DNA of 64,000 bases, taken from positions 1 to 64,000 of the forward strand of contig DUNO01000057.1 in assembly GCA_012839295.1 (NCBI GenBank), in the 5' to 3' direction. Source of the stretch: Clostridiales bacterium. Its GTDB lineage: Bacteria > Bacillota > Clostridia > Lachnospirales > Lachnospiraceae. The notes under the pieces were generated by a model. It ran no database searches. It saw only the letters and a list, made by a program, of their open reading frames with translations, and was not told the DNA's origin. The position numbers and the translations under genes are program-made. Of the stretch, positions 27,768 through 36,678 are shown piece after piece. Every line of letters begins with the position of its first letter. The first letter of the stretch is position 1.

Positions 27768-27781
27768 CGAACAAACGTTTC
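27768..27781. promoter_or_regulatory. LexA (SOS) box-like site 2
   Basis: CGAACAAACGTTTC matches CGAACRNRYGTTYC at all 14 positions. Ends 10 bases from the P2 -35, exactly as site 1 does from P1. Confidence 0.65.
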
Positions 27782-27831
27782 ATATATAGTCTTAATAAAA
27801 AACAGCCTGAATAAATTCAGACCGTAGAAAC

Positions 27832-28158
27832 TTATATGCTATTTCTTACTTTATTTATTAAAACATGACAGGTAATATATAAAGCAGCAATCACAATAAT
27901 AGCTATCTTATTCCAATCAAAAAATCCACATAATAATAAAAGCCCCACATGAACAAAATAAAATATTGTATACAGAATACTTCCAACAGCCGGATTGCTG
28001 CCTCTATTATAGTAAATGCCTACTACCCCAAATGTCACAGTATGTATAAAAGGTTCAGCTATATAATTTATTAGTTCTCCGTTTGCTAAGGACGAGAATG
28101 GATTGGGTATGTAATAAAACCTTATTAGAACACCAATAAGCTTAATTATATTATACAA
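27832..28158 (-). CDS. Small membrane protein, unknown
   Basis: About 108 residues with three or four hydrophobic segments (for example LYTIFYFVHVGLLLLCGFF and IAIIVIAALYITCHVLI). The TTG at 28158 is chosen because AAAGGAGG lies just before it; an ATG at 28179 has no ribosome site. It lies upstream of the CBASS promoters and is not a recognised CBASS part. Confidence 0.5.
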   Translation of the reverse strand: MYNIIKLIGVLIRFYYIPNPFSSLANGELINYIAEPFIHTVTFGVVGIYYNRGSNPAVGSILYTIFYFVHVGLLLLCGFFDWNKIAIIVIAALYITCHVLINKVRNSI

Positions 28159-28229
28159 GAATACCTCCTTTTGATTCATGTTATAGACATATTATATCAT
28201 ATTATTTCCAATTCTGGTTTAAAATCTAA

Positions 28230-28343
28230 TTATGAAATCATTAAAAAATGGAAAACTTTTGAAAGCAAAGATTTTATTCTCGCATCCATTGATTTCCATG
28301 CTCTTTGAATTATAAAATGCATATATAAAATATTGAGTGACAT
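28230..28343 (-). CDS. Possible 37-residue small protein
   Basis: An ATG at 28343 is preceded by a very strong GGGAGGAG site. The frame of 37 residues starts MSLNILYMHFIIQRAWKSM and ends in a hydrophobic patch (VFHFLMIS). Size and amphipathic character would suit a small membrane-active peptide. No homologue is recognised, so this rests on the ribosome site alone. Confidence 0.35.
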   Translation of the reverse strand: MSLNILYMHFIIQRAWKSMDARIKSLLSKVFHFLMIS

Positions 28344-28382
28344 AAAATTTCTCCTCCCATGCATGGTTTTCAATGGATGGTC

Positions 28383-28405
28383 TATAGAATGTTCAGCATT
28401 CTATA
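28383..28405. other. 9-bp hairpin downstream of the AbiEi-like gene
   Basis: TATAGAATG-TTCAG-CATTCTATA, 36 bases after the AbiEi-like stop. The T run is poor. It may act as a weak terminator or as an operator for the small frame at 28230-28343. Confidence 0.35.
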
Positions 28406-28440
28406 CTCCTCGCTTTTATTTAAAGGCTCTGTGTGTAATT

Positions 28441-29103
28441 TCATTTCAACATAATTGAAGCAAGCTCTCCGAGCCGCAACGATACCTCTTTCCGGTAGTA
28501 TTGGCTGGCATAGCCTGCCAGTCTAACATAATCCAATTCATTTTTCTGTATATACTCCAAAAGAATTTGATCCGGCTCTAGTGCGTCCATGGTCAGCTTC
28601 TCTTTATTTTCAATTACATCCAGCAACTGCAAATAACGACAATTATCATTGGTAACCTCAGCTGGCGGCTTACGAAGGATAACTCCCAGCTTTTCCTCCA
28701 CTCGGTTGCCCTTTTGTCTGAATGCATTGGTGGCATAAGTTTTGTACTTCGACAGCTGTGTGGTAAGTCCAATTCTATTAAAGAAGGATGGACCCGTTTC
28801 ATAACCAATACTCTGTCCGTCCTTGACCAGATACAAATCCCGCATAATCTGCACCGGATTCAATTTCGTTTTTCCAAAGGGTGTTTCCTGTGCTTTATAA
28901 TAGATTCCTTTTTGGTAACGCTCCAAGCCATTGTTATCTGCAATGCGTTTCAAATTCACATTGACAAGTATTTTTGCCTGGTAAAGTTCGATTTGAAATT
29001 GTCTTGCCACCTCGTGGGCAATTTTGTCCGTATAAATGGGAACGCCGAAGGGGAAGCTGCGGATATTATCCGCTATATATTGTCCATAGCCCACTTGTTC
29101 CAT
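28441..29103 (-). CDS. AbiEi/DUF6088-type antitoxin-like protein, toxin partner absent
   Basis: 220 residues. The N-terminal winged-helix region (YIADNIRSFPFGVPIYTDKI and VNLKRIADNNGLERYQKGIYY) and length fit DUF6088 proteins related to AbiEi, the transcriptional autorepressor and antitoxin of type IV toxin-antitoxin pairs. The AbiEii nucleotidyltransferase toxin normally follows downstream; here 28190-28440 has none. RBS GGAGGTGGTGAG precedes the ATG. Confidence 0.75.
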   Translation of the reverse strand: MEQVGYGQYIADNIRSFPFGVPIYTDKIAHEVARQFQIELYQAKILVNVNLKRIADNNGLERYQKGIYYKAQETPFGKTKLNPVQIMRDLYLVKDGQSIGYETGPSFFNRIGLTTQLSKYKTYATNAFRQKGNRVEEKLGVILRKPPAEVTNDNCRYLQLLDVIENKEKLTMDALEPDQILLEYIQKNELDYVRLAGYASQYYRKEVSLRLGELASIMLK

Positions 29104-29124
29104 TTTCTCACCACCTCCACACCT

Positions 29125-29793
29125 TTACCGATCTCCTCGTGGTTTTTCCTGTTCGGTCCAAGTCTCGCCTTTAATATTTCCTTCACCATCCATATAATAC
29201 AAACAATTATAGTTCAATCGACCAAAGAAGTGCGTAATATGTGGAGTGAATAACTGTTTTTCTCCGCCAATAAGACATATTAATATATAGTTGTTATTCT
29301 TTAACCATTCACAAAAGACTTTCTTTTCAAACAATGCACATGACTGGGTATTAATGTTCAAACCTGGGTCTCTAAAAACAACGACATTATTCTTCATCCA
29401 TTCTCCAGGATTTTCTTTATTGTTTGTTAGTCCCACTTCTTCGATTATTTTTTTGGAAGGCATATAAAATGATGAGTTTTCATCCTCCATGTGATCAAAG
29501 CTACTTGTTGAAAGCTCATATTCGTATAATGGAACATGATATTCACATTCTGGACCTTTATCGTATACCTCTTTTACAGACCAATCGGCAATATTATCAT
29601 AGCATGGATGCCAAGGATATTCTCCCCAAAACCGCTGATTACCTGTGTTCGGTACATAAATCCAGTCTGGGCTCCCTAACCGTTTGCCAGAAAAATAAGT
29701 TTTATATGCATCAAAAGCTCGCTGGTTAATTATACAGGTATTGTCTGTATCATAATTCAGTTCTCTATGTTTATCATCATCAATTATAGTTCG
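29125..29793 (-). pseudogene. C-terminal remnant of an Avs-like or other large defence protein
   Basis: An open frame of about 223 codons without a plausible start: a stop lies just upstream at 29794-29796 and no ATG, GTG or TTG occurs in the first 150 residues. It reads FWGEYPWHPCYD near the front and SCALFEKKVFCEWL then LICLIGGEKQLF near the end. That closing pattern resembles the C-terminal domain of large STAND/Avs-type defence proteins. It overlaps the end of the next remnant by a few bases, so a deletion joined two broken genes. The family call is tentative. Confidence 0.5.
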
Positions 29794-30080
29794 TTATAGT
29801 TTTTATTTTCCAAGACCACTCGAAATGCACCTTTCACATTTTCAAACTTAGGTTTCACAGGTCCCCCTTTATAGCAGCTAATTATCTTACTAATTCCTGT
29901 GCCATATACATCTATTAGCTTCATCCTGTAAAATAAGCCTACAAGCTTTTCATTTCTATGCTTTAATGCTACCAGTATAACTGCCTCCAATGACAATCCT
30001 GAAACTAATCCACCTAATGAGATAATCTCTAAACGGTCAGAATATAGGTTAGTAATTGTACGCCAGAGGTGAAATTTCAT
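29784..30080 (-). pseudogene. C-terminal remnant of an AlbA_2/HATPase_c_4-type protein
   Basis: 98 residues containing DRLEIISLGGLVSGLSLEAV, RNEKLVGLFYRM and YGTGISKI. This is the conserved C-terminal part of RecG-like/Schlafen-AlbA_2 putative transcriptional regulators. The N-terminal AlbA_2 domain and most of the ATPase domain are missing; homology begins abruptly near 30060. Confidence 0.7.
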
Positions 30081-30097
30081 TTTGCATAACTAATTCC

Positions 30098-31102
30098 CTA
30101 CTTTTCTTTACCATCACCAAGCAACTTCATTTCCATATCTTCCAATGCTTTTATATAATCCTTTTCTGCATTAGAAATCCCATCTAAATGCAATACTTTA
30201 AATTTCTTATATTCTTCTTTCGCCTTTAACTCCGCTGTCTTTGCACTGATCTTTCCGGCATGAGTCAGTATTTCATGTTTGGACAGTTTCAAAAAGCCAT
30301 CCAGCGTCTCAATCCAATCAGACATATACATGGGGATTCTTCTACGAGCCTGCATCTCTGCAAACTCAAGATAAGCAGAAACAACACTGTTCAGTGCGGA
30401 TAATTCTTCTTCCGTACAATAATTTTTTGCTACCAATGCATCCGCCTGAGTGGGTATTTCTCCTTTGAAAAAACTGAACATACCCATATATGGCTTTTGT
30501 GCATCCGCTGAATAATATATTTTCTCTGCTGCAGTCTGTCCATGTGCAGCCCAATGCATTTTATTTTGAACGGTTTTAAAAAACATCATTGACACTTCTG
30601 TTCTTGGATCGTAATCAATACTTGTAGCATAGATATCCAATACTTTTCTCCAAAATACCTTTTCAGAGGAACGGATGTCTCTGATTCTTTCCAATAACTC
30701 ATCAAAAAATATTCCGCCACCATTATTTTTCAGCAAATCATCATTCATTGCAAAGCCTTTTCGCATATACTCTTTTAATACGCTGCTCGCCCATATCCTG
30801 AATTGTGTTCCCCTTAATGATTTTACCCGGTAGCCAACAGATATAATAACATCTAAATTATAATAATCAATCTTATATGTCTTGCCGTCAGAAGCAGTTG
30901 TTGCATAATTTGCAACAACTGAATTCCTAGCCAGTTCGCCTTCTTCAAATATATTTTTTATATGACGCGAAATCGTAGACTTATTACGCTGAAATAGCTC
31001 TGCCATTTGGTCAATAGAAAGCCATACTGTATCATCATCAAAAGTAACTTCAATTTTTGTTAACCCGTCTTCGGTCTGATACATGATTATTTCAGAATTC
31101 AT
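30098..31102 (-). CDS. rhuM: RhuM-family protein
   Basis: 334 residues of the RhuM (virulence RhuM/Bro-like) family. N-terminal DNA-binding part TVWLSIDQMAELFQRNKSTI with RHIKNIFEEGEL, then NLDVIISVGYRVKS and GTQFRIWASSVLKEY, which are diagnostic. A helical C-terminal region includes FFKGEIPTQADALVAKNY. The family is common on genomic islands beside defence genes; its biochemical role is not settled. It ends just before broken genes at 29.1-30.1 kb. Confidence 0.88.
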   Translation of the reverse strand: MNSEIIMYQTEDGLTKIEVTFDDDTVWLSIDQMAELFQRNKSTISRHIKNIFEEGELARNSVVANYATTASDGKTYKIDYYNLDVIISVGYRVKSLRGTQFRIWASSVLKEYMRKGFAMNDDLLKNNGGGIFFDELLERIRDIRSSEKVFWRKVLDIYATSIDYDPRTEVSMMFFKTVQNKMHWAAHGQTAAEKIYYSADAQKPYMGMFSFFKGEIPTQADALVAKNYCTEEELSALNSVVSAYLEFAEMQARRRIPMYMSDWIETLDGFLKLSKHEILTHAGKISAKTAELKAKEEYKKFKVLHLDGISNAEKDYIKALEDMEMKLLGDGKEK

Positions 31103-31827
31103 TTTATTTTCCCATCTTCTCTCATGTTTTATTTAATTTGCATGTTCTACCATCTTTTTACTTAAAACCTTAACATCATTTTATGATAAATTGTAAAATA
31201 ATTCAATCAAATAATTACAGTTTGACTCATTATTCGATTATTCCAGTATGTCGTATAATGGGGTACTTGATAGTAAATACATGATGTCTCTTTACACTGA
31301 GTTCATTTATTTTGTATATCCAGTGATACATCAAGCCCAATGTTTATTTTTTCAAAAATATCAACCACTTTTCATGCTGTCTAAAGCGAAACACCTTTCC
31401 ATTTCAAAAAAATGGCTACGCCATTAAAGTAAAATATGCACATTAGGGCAACTGGAAAGTGACGTTCTCTGAATGCTTCAATTGGCAGTGTTAAGTTGCA
31501 TGTCCAAAATAAAATTATAAAATTTTCCATCCTTGCAGAAATTACATACATAATGCTATGTTTATCAGGTGTAAGGACAAGCTCAAAGCTGACCTTACAC
31601 CCATTATGTACCTTGACAATTTCATAGCACCCACCGGAAGTTATACAGGTTTCGCGGACAGTGTGCCAAGATGCTGAATCGGCAGAGCACGCCCACGTAT
31701 GAAACAGCGCATAGCGCGGCCTGAAAAGACGCGGTCAAAATAAGCGCAGGAAATGAGCCGGTATGGGTGCGTATGTTCAGAAAGCTTAGTATATCGGCTT
31801 TTAAAAAAATGCAGAATGGAGAAAAAA
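31103..31827. other. 725-base gap between rhuM and xis
   Basis: The left half is AT-rich and probably holds the rhuM promoter (minus). The right half (about 31.4-31.8 kb) is richer in GC and looks like old coding DNA, but I recover no coherent protein. One 9-bp inverted repeat is at 31568-31601. Confidence 0.4.
31568..31601. repeat. 9-bp inverted repeat GGTGTAAGG/CCTTACACC
   Basis: Arms 31568-31576 and 31593-31601 with a 16-base centre, about 230 bases upstream of the excisionase-like gene. Could be an Xis or integrase arm-type binding site, or a simple hairpin. Confidence 0.3.
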
Positions 31828-32049
31828 ATGAAAAGACAATCTTTATACAGTAAGCAGTCTATCAAACGGATTAGTGACTATCCTGATGTCCTGACCGTCG
31901 AAGAAACAAGTGAGATCTTGGGGGTATGCACTAAGACGGTTTACAAGATGATTAAAAAGGGCGATCTGAAAAAGCAAAATGTCGGACGTCTTTTCCGCAT
32001 CCCTAAAAGTTATATTATTGCCTACCTTGACATTGAAAACAAAAAATAA
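31828..32049 (+). CDS. xis: Excisionase-like HTH protein
   Basis: 73 residues: DVLTVEETSEILGVCTKTVY followed by KMIKKGDLKKQNVGRLFRIP is the winged MerR-type helix-turn-helix (HTH_17/excisionase) motif. The start at 31828 is chosen because GGAG lies 7 bases upstream. It lies 116 bases before the integrase on the same strand, the usual xis-int order. It probably directs excision of the island and may bind sites near 31.5 kb. Confidence 0.82.
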   Translation: MKRQSLYSKQSIKRISDYPDVLTVEETSEILGVCTKTVYKMIKKGDLKKQNVGRLFRIPKSYIIAYLDIENKK

Positions 32050-32165
32050 CCCCCATCTCATAGTGTGAATTTGGCATACGTTGTTGTAGTTTGTTGGCGA
32101 AAAGTAGTATAGTATTATATGTCAATGGTAGGTGGAAAAACCGCTGAAAGGAGTAATGATTGATT

Positions 32166-33478
32166 ATGTTAGCGGGATATCTACAAGAAAAAGGCGGAAA
32201 ATATTATGCCGTTTTGAACTGTAAGCACCGTGACGGCAAACGTTTTCCAAAATGGATTCCAACTGATTTACCGGTGAAGAAAGGGAACAACGGCTAGCCA
32301 ATAAAAAACTTGATGAATTCCGAAACCTTTACAATGAATATGGTGAACTTATTTCAGAAACAGAGAAAATAGTTTCTCCTCCAATTCCGGAGAAAAGCAG
32401 TACTGTTGTATCCAACACCGCAGATATGCTGTTTGCGGATTATATGCTGTACTGGCTTTCTTATAAGGAAACAGAGGTTGATCCGGTAACCTATGCCGGA
32501 TATTGTGATTCGGTTGAAAATCATATTTACCCGTATTTCAAAAAACTTGGCCTAACGCTGTCTCAACTAGAGCCGAAACATCTACGTGAATTCTACAGAC
32601 TTGAACGTATTGGAGACCCTGAACACGGAAAAGACGGTAAAAAAGGAACTACCGTTGTGCGCTACCATTGCAATATCAATAATGCGTTGGAAGTGGCTAT
32701 GGAAGACGGATTGGTTGGAAAGAACGCTGCCCATAAGCAGCGCCCCAAGACGGATAAATTCATTGGCAGTTTTTATCTTCCGGAAGAGGCACTGGAGTGT
32801 ATACGTCTGGCAGAGGGTACCTGGCTGGAACTTGCCGTTCTGTTCGGTCTGTTCTATGGGCTTCGCAGAAGTGAGATTGTTGGCTTGAAATGGCAGAATT
32901 TTGATTTTGAACGAAACCTGTTTACGATAGCCCATACTGTCACCACATACCAGCGCAAAGGTCAAAAGAGAGTATGCTATGCAAAAGACAAGGCGAAAAA
33001 TAAATCCAGTATGAGAACGCTTCCGCTTATCCCCTTATTCCGGGAAAAGCTGCTGGCCTTGAAGGAGCAGCAAACGGAACACCGCCAGCTCTTTGGCAAT
33101 TCCTACAACCGTCAGTATCTGGGGTATGTTTATGTCAATGAAATCGGCGAACTTATTAAGCCGGACTATATCTCATCGACTTTCTCAAAGTTCCTGAAGA
33201 AGAATGTCTTGCGGCATATCCGGTTCCATGATACCCGGCACAGCTGTGCGAGCCTATTACTGCGAAATGGTGTCTCCATGAAGGAAATCCAAGCCTGGTT
33301 GGGTCATAGCGACTATGGTACCACTGCAAACCTTTATGCACATCTGGATATGGAGGAGTCTATGCTGATATCCGCAGAGCGGCTGAGCACCGGTCTGTTC
33401 GAGACATTACCCGAATCGGCAAACCCTGACTCTGGAAAGCCTAATCAAAGTACCGAAAAAAAAGAAATGGTTACGTAG
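32166..33478 (+). pseudogene. int: Tyrosine integrase of the island, frameshifted near the N-terminus
   Basis: Frame 1 (32166-32297) starts MLAGYLQEKGGKYYAVLN after AAAGGAG and ends early at GNNG. Frame 2 then runs to 33478. Adding one A at about 32289 restores PVKKGNKRLANKKLDEF, so a single base was lost. The C-terminal part is intact and has the catalytic set: GLRRSEIVGL (Arg), KSSMRTLPL, HDTRHSCASL (HxxR), LGHSDYGTT (His) and the Tyr in NLYAHL. Unless it is a sequencing error, the island cannot move with this enzyme. Its 3' end faces tRNA-Ser 200 bases away, typical of a tRNA-targeting integrase. Confidence 0.85.
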
Positions 33479-33590
33479 GATAGCGTAACTCCGTTGCATT
33501 TCATAACCGTATAATTAAGAAGAATGAAGGGGTTTGAATTCACTTCACAGAAAGAGTACGATGCCCGGAGGGACATCAACGGGGAAACGT

Positions 33591-33622
33591 AAAAAAGAGT
33601 TGTCAGTCGCAACTGACAACTC
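33591..33622 (-). terminator. Terminator of the tRNA-Ser transcript
   Basis: 11-bp stem GAGTTGTCAGT/ACTGACAACTC (33597-33607, 33612-33622) with a 4-base loop. On the minus strand it is followed by TTTTTT (33591-33596). It lies 56 bases downstream of the tRNA 3' end. Confidence 0.75.
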
Positions 33623-33677
33623 CCTCCATAACAATGGGTTTCAACCTTCTCAAAGCTGACCCATTGGAAAAGACTGA

Positions 33678-33762
33678 CGGAGAGTTAGGGATTCGAACCC
33701 TAGGTACCGGTAGGTACACTGGTTTTCGAGACCAGCTCCTTAGGCCACTCGGACAACTCTCC
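33678..33762 (-). tRNA. tRNA-Ser (anticodon CGA)
   Basis: Minus strand: acceptor GGAGAGT pairs with ACTCTCC. The anticodon arm CTGGT-CTCGAAA-ACCAG gives anticodon CGA, which reads UCG. There is a long variable arm (class II), and the T arm has GGTTCGAATCC. 85 bases, CCA not encoded. The 14-bp att-like repeat covers the 3' side of the anticodon arm. Confidence 0.92.
33713..33726 (+). repeat. 14-bp att-like repeat inside tRNA-Ser
   Basis: Identical to 23266-23279 (GGTACACTGGTTTT, plus strand). It spans the anticodon loop 3' side, the stem and the start of the variable arm, a region where tyrosine recombinases often cross over. Confidence 0.55.
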
Positions 33763-34103
33763 ATATTAATTTTAATCAACCGGACTCATCTAGACGATGG
33801 TACCACATTCCATCCAAGTCCAGGAAGTAAGAAAGAAAACTGGAAAGAAACATGAAAGAAAATGTTTCAGTCAAAACCAAAAATCCAGTATTCATGCGGT
33901 ACTAGAGCTACCAAAGTTCCACGAAATCTATTACCTTTCGAGTGCAGTCCCTTCGGCCTCTTGGGTACATCTCCTTATTATGTTAATATCCTTGTCCTTT
34001 CTATTTCCAACAAAATCAAGCATTGGAAAATGAGGAGAACAACAAAATAGAACAAGCAAAACCTTTATAACTAAATACCTTCGGAAACATAACCAAACTG
34101 CCG
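33763..34103. other. Intergenic, boundary of core chromosome
   Basis: About 340 bases between tRNA-Ser and holA. The tRNA promoter must lie just above 33762 on the minus strand. No gene or strong hairpin is seen; rpsT, often next to holA, is not here. Confidence 0.4.
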
Positions 34104-35081
34104 CTACCTCTTGCTAAAGGTAACAATAAATAGCTCCACGCCGATTTTCTCAAGCATTCTTCCTGTCTTGATCTGCTCTTCAATGTCCGCGCCAAACTCC
34201 AGCGCTTCCCTCAGCTTCTTCATGGAGAAATTTCTTGCCTGACTCAGGTACTTATTCACCGCAAAGGGCGGAACACCTACTATCTCACTGATGCTGGGGG
34301 AATTATGGCCAAGAGCCTGCAAATTCTTTGCCTGCATCAATATATTAAAATGCCTCGTAATCAGGAACAGGATCGACATCGGCTTCTCCCTGACGGATAA
34401 GAGGTCATAATACAGCTCCAAAGCCTTACCCGGCTGCTTGCTCCCGATTGCATCAATCATCTGGAATATCTTTCCCGTAATCTGTGTGGTTACCACTGCA
34501 TCAATATCCTGCACTGTTACCACATCCCGGTCAGCGGTATAGCTGATGAGCTTCTGGGCCTCATTGCAGAGATTTGTCATATCCGGGCCAGTTTTATCAA
34601 GGAGATGGGTAATTGAGCCTTCTGTTATCTTCTTTCCTTCCTGTTCTAATAAGGAAGCCACAAAAAGCTTTAAATTCTTCTCATCCAGGCCATTCATCTC
34701 CGAGACAGTACCTGCATCCCGAAGGAATTTAAACAGCTTGCTGCGTTTATCAATCTCTGTCTCCGTAAAAATAATAATTGTGCTGTCCGGCGTGCCCTTT
34801 AACAGTTCACTCAGCTCGTTCTGGTTTTTGAAAAACCCGCTGTTTTCTACAATAATCAAGCGTTTTTCACTAAAAAATGGCAGGGTCTGGGCATCCTCGG
34901 CAATCTTTTTAGGATCAATGCCATTTCCCTCAAAATGGGAATAGTTCATATCCCCCCCATCCTGGAGGATGGCCGCCTTAAGCTTATCCCGATAGAGCTT
35001 TTTCAGATATTCCTCGCTTCCATACAGGAGATAAAAGGACTTGAAGCTTCCTGTTTTGATATGCTCTTTAATTACCTTCAT
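34104..35081 (-). CDS. holA: DNA polymerase III subunit delta
   Basis: 325 residues from the Met at 35081 (MKVIKEHIKTGSFKSFYLLYG), where AGGAG lies upstream. The delta subunit of the clamp loader opens the beta clamp during replication. The conserved start with YGSEEYLKK and the three-domain length fit HolA, and FARNFS-type C-terminal helices (LSQARNFSMKKLREAL) are present. Last gene of the yicC-remA-rpoZ-lepB-holA run. Confidence 0.88.
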   Translation of the reverse strand: MKVIKEHIKTGSFKSFYLLYGSEEYLKKLYRDKLKAAILQDGGDMNYSHFEGNGIDPKKIAEDAQTLPFFSEKRLIIVENSGFFKNQNELSELLKGTPDSTIIIFTETEIDKRSKLFKFLRDAGTVSEMNGLDEKNLKLFVASLLEQEGKKITEGSITHLLDKTGPDMTNLCNEAQKLISYTADRDVVTVQDIDAVVTTQITGKIFQMIDAIGSKQPGKALELYYDLLSVREKPMSILFLITRHFNILMQAKNLQALGHNSPSISEIVGVPPFAVNKYLSQARNFSMKKLREALEFGADIEEQIKTGRMLEKIGVELFIVTFSKR

Positions 35082-35189
35082 AATAAAATGATACTCCTGT
35101 CTTTCCAGAACATTATTCATTCTACCTAATTTCTATAGAAATTGCAAGCAGAAAATAAGATGACATATTGTTATTATGTTACCCTTTGC

Positions 35190-35864
35190 TTATTTTACAG
35201 TACCAAATTTGCTCAAAGGTGCAATCCTTAAAACGACTTTCCCTCCGATATTTTCCTTCTTCACATTGCCGACTTCCTCAGAACGGCTGTCCTTGCTAAT
35301 GTTGCGGTTATCCCCGAGTACAAAATACTCATCCTCCCCCAGGGTGACCGGCTCTGCTGCCCTTCCCGGGCTCTCCATCGCCTCTTTCCCATAGTGCTCT
35401 TCCAGGAGCTCCTCATTAATGTAGATGTCCGTACCGATAATTTGTACTGTTTCCCCGGGCAGGCCAATGATCCTTTTCACATAGTACTCCTCATTTTCCC
35501 TTCCGTAGGGGTAAAATACAATAATGTCAAAACGGTCTAAGGCATCAAAATGATAGGAGACCTTCTCCACATACAATTGTTCTCCATTATGTAGGGTGTT
35601 TTCCATGGAAGCCCCATCTACAATTGTCCTCTGTATCACAAAATTTGGAAGGACATAAACACATACTATGATTAATACGGCATAAAAAACCAAATCATAT
35701 ACCATACTTCTCACTGTTGGCCTGGGTTTTTCCGCAGGACTTAGGCTTTCTTCCTTCCCCTTGGCCCTATCCGTCCGGACAATGTCATCCGCCGGCTTCT
35801 CTTCCGGCATGCTGATATCCTCTGCAGCCATAGCACTCAACTCTTCTTCCTGTTTATTAGACAT
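35190..35864 (-). CDS. lepB: Signal peptidase I
   Basis: 224 residues. A charged N-terminal stretch of about 60 residues precedes one membrane helix (LVFYAVLIIVCVYVLPNFVI). Then DGASMENTL with the catalytic Ser, YYVKRIIGLPGE with the general-base Lys, and GDNRNISKDSR (box E). It cleaves signal peptides at the outer face of the membrane. The start at 35864 is fixed by GAAAGGAAG; an ATG at 35906 has no ribosome site. The longer-than-usual acidic N-terminus is seen in several Clostridia. Confidence 0.92.
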   Translation of the reverse strand: MSNKQEEELSAMAAEDISMPEEKPADDIVRTDRAKGKEESLSPAEKPRPTVRSMVYDLVFYAVLIIVCVYVLPNFVIQRTIVDGASMENTLHNGEQLYVEKVSYHFDALDRFDIIVFYPYGRENEEYYVKRIIGLPGETVQIIGTDIYINEELLEEHYGKEAMESPGRAAEPVTLGEDEYFVLGDNRNISKDSRSEEVGNVKKENIGGKVVLRIAPLSKFGTVK

Positions 35865-36002
35865 GGAACACTTCCTTTCTGTCAATGCCATGTATCTTGC
35901 GTCCATGTAGGGTTAGCTACACGATAAAGCACTTTCACATATTTTCATATGAAAGTGCTGCTTTACGATACTTTTCTATATGGCAGATAGCAGCAGAATT
36001 TA

Positions 36003-36257
36003 CTACTGTCCCTGCTCTTCCTCTTGATCATCATCGCCTACGATCTTAACCTTGGAGCGGTACAATTCTTCAACTGCGATTGACAACGGCTTCGGATAAG
36101 TGACGTCAACCAATGGTGAGGCACCGTCAATTATCTGCCTTGCACGCCTTGCAGTTGCGATAACGATGGAATACCTGCTGTTTACCACCGGCTGCTCTCC
36201 CGGCTCCACCTCGCTATTAACGACTCTCATTAAATCTGTATATGATGGATGTAACAT
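36003..36257 (-). CDS. rpoZ: RNA polymerase omega subunit
   Basis: 84 residues: MLHPSYTDLM, then SRYSIVIATARRARQI and KPLSIAVEELYRSKV are the omega signature. Omega helps assemble RNA polymerase. An acidic tail (DDDQEEEQ) ends the protein. It follows remA by only 86 bases; gmk usually lies between them. Confidence 0.92.
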   Translation of the reverse strand: MLHPSYTDLMRVVNSEVEPGEQPVVNSRYSIVIATARRARQIIDGASPLVDVTYPKPLSIAVEELYRSKVKIVGDDDQEEEQGQ

Positions 36258-36342
36258 AATTATTTCTCCTTCCTAAAATCCCTTGATTATTAAAATAAGT
36301 AGCCAAAAGCCGCAGTTCAAGTTTTACCGGAAATATGTCCCG

Positions 36343-36654
36343 CTAACCATTTACCTCTAATATTTTCTGCTGCTCATTTGCCGAAAATACCTCATGGGCG
36401 TCCACGCTTTCCGTTTCCTTTGGGTTCACCCTTCCGGCAATCGTCTCCGGCAGCAAAGATGACAGGATCAGGTGGCCGCTGTCTGTTACAATCACGGCTT
36501 TTGTCCTTCGCCCACAGGTTGCATCAATTGCCATCCCGTTATCCTTGGCTGTCTGGACCAGCCTTTTGATCGGTGCAGCCTCAGGGCTGATAATTCCGAT
36601 TATCTTACCGGCGTTAACCACATTTCCAAAACCTATATTAACTAACTTATTCAA
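36343..36654 (-). CDS. remA: RemA/DUF370 DNA-binding regulator
   Basis: 103 residues. [20 protein letters not shown] followed by [11 protein letters not shown] and [18 protein letters not shown] is the RemA core. In B. subtilis RemA activates matrix and osmoprotection genes as an octameric DNA-binding ring. It is about 12-15 residues longer at the C-terminus than the Bacillus form. 24 bases downstream of yicC, so probably one transcript. Confidence 0.9.
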   Translation of the reverse strand: MNKLVNIGFGNVVNAGKIIGIISPEAAPIKRLVQTAKDNGMAIDATCGRRTKAVIVTDSGHLILSSLLPETIAGRVNPKETESVDAHEVFSANEQQKILEVNG

Positions 36655-36678
36655 AGTTATTCCTCATTTCTGAAGCTT

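Noticed and set aside
28190-28440. AbiEii toxin downstream of the AbiEi-like gene
   Set aside because: The stretch is only 250 bases and encodes no nucleotidyltransferase motif.
32270-32300. Programmed -1 frameshift in the integrase
   Set aside because: No XXXYYYZ heptamer is aligned with the frame, and inserting one A restores the protein, so a simple deletion is a better explanation.
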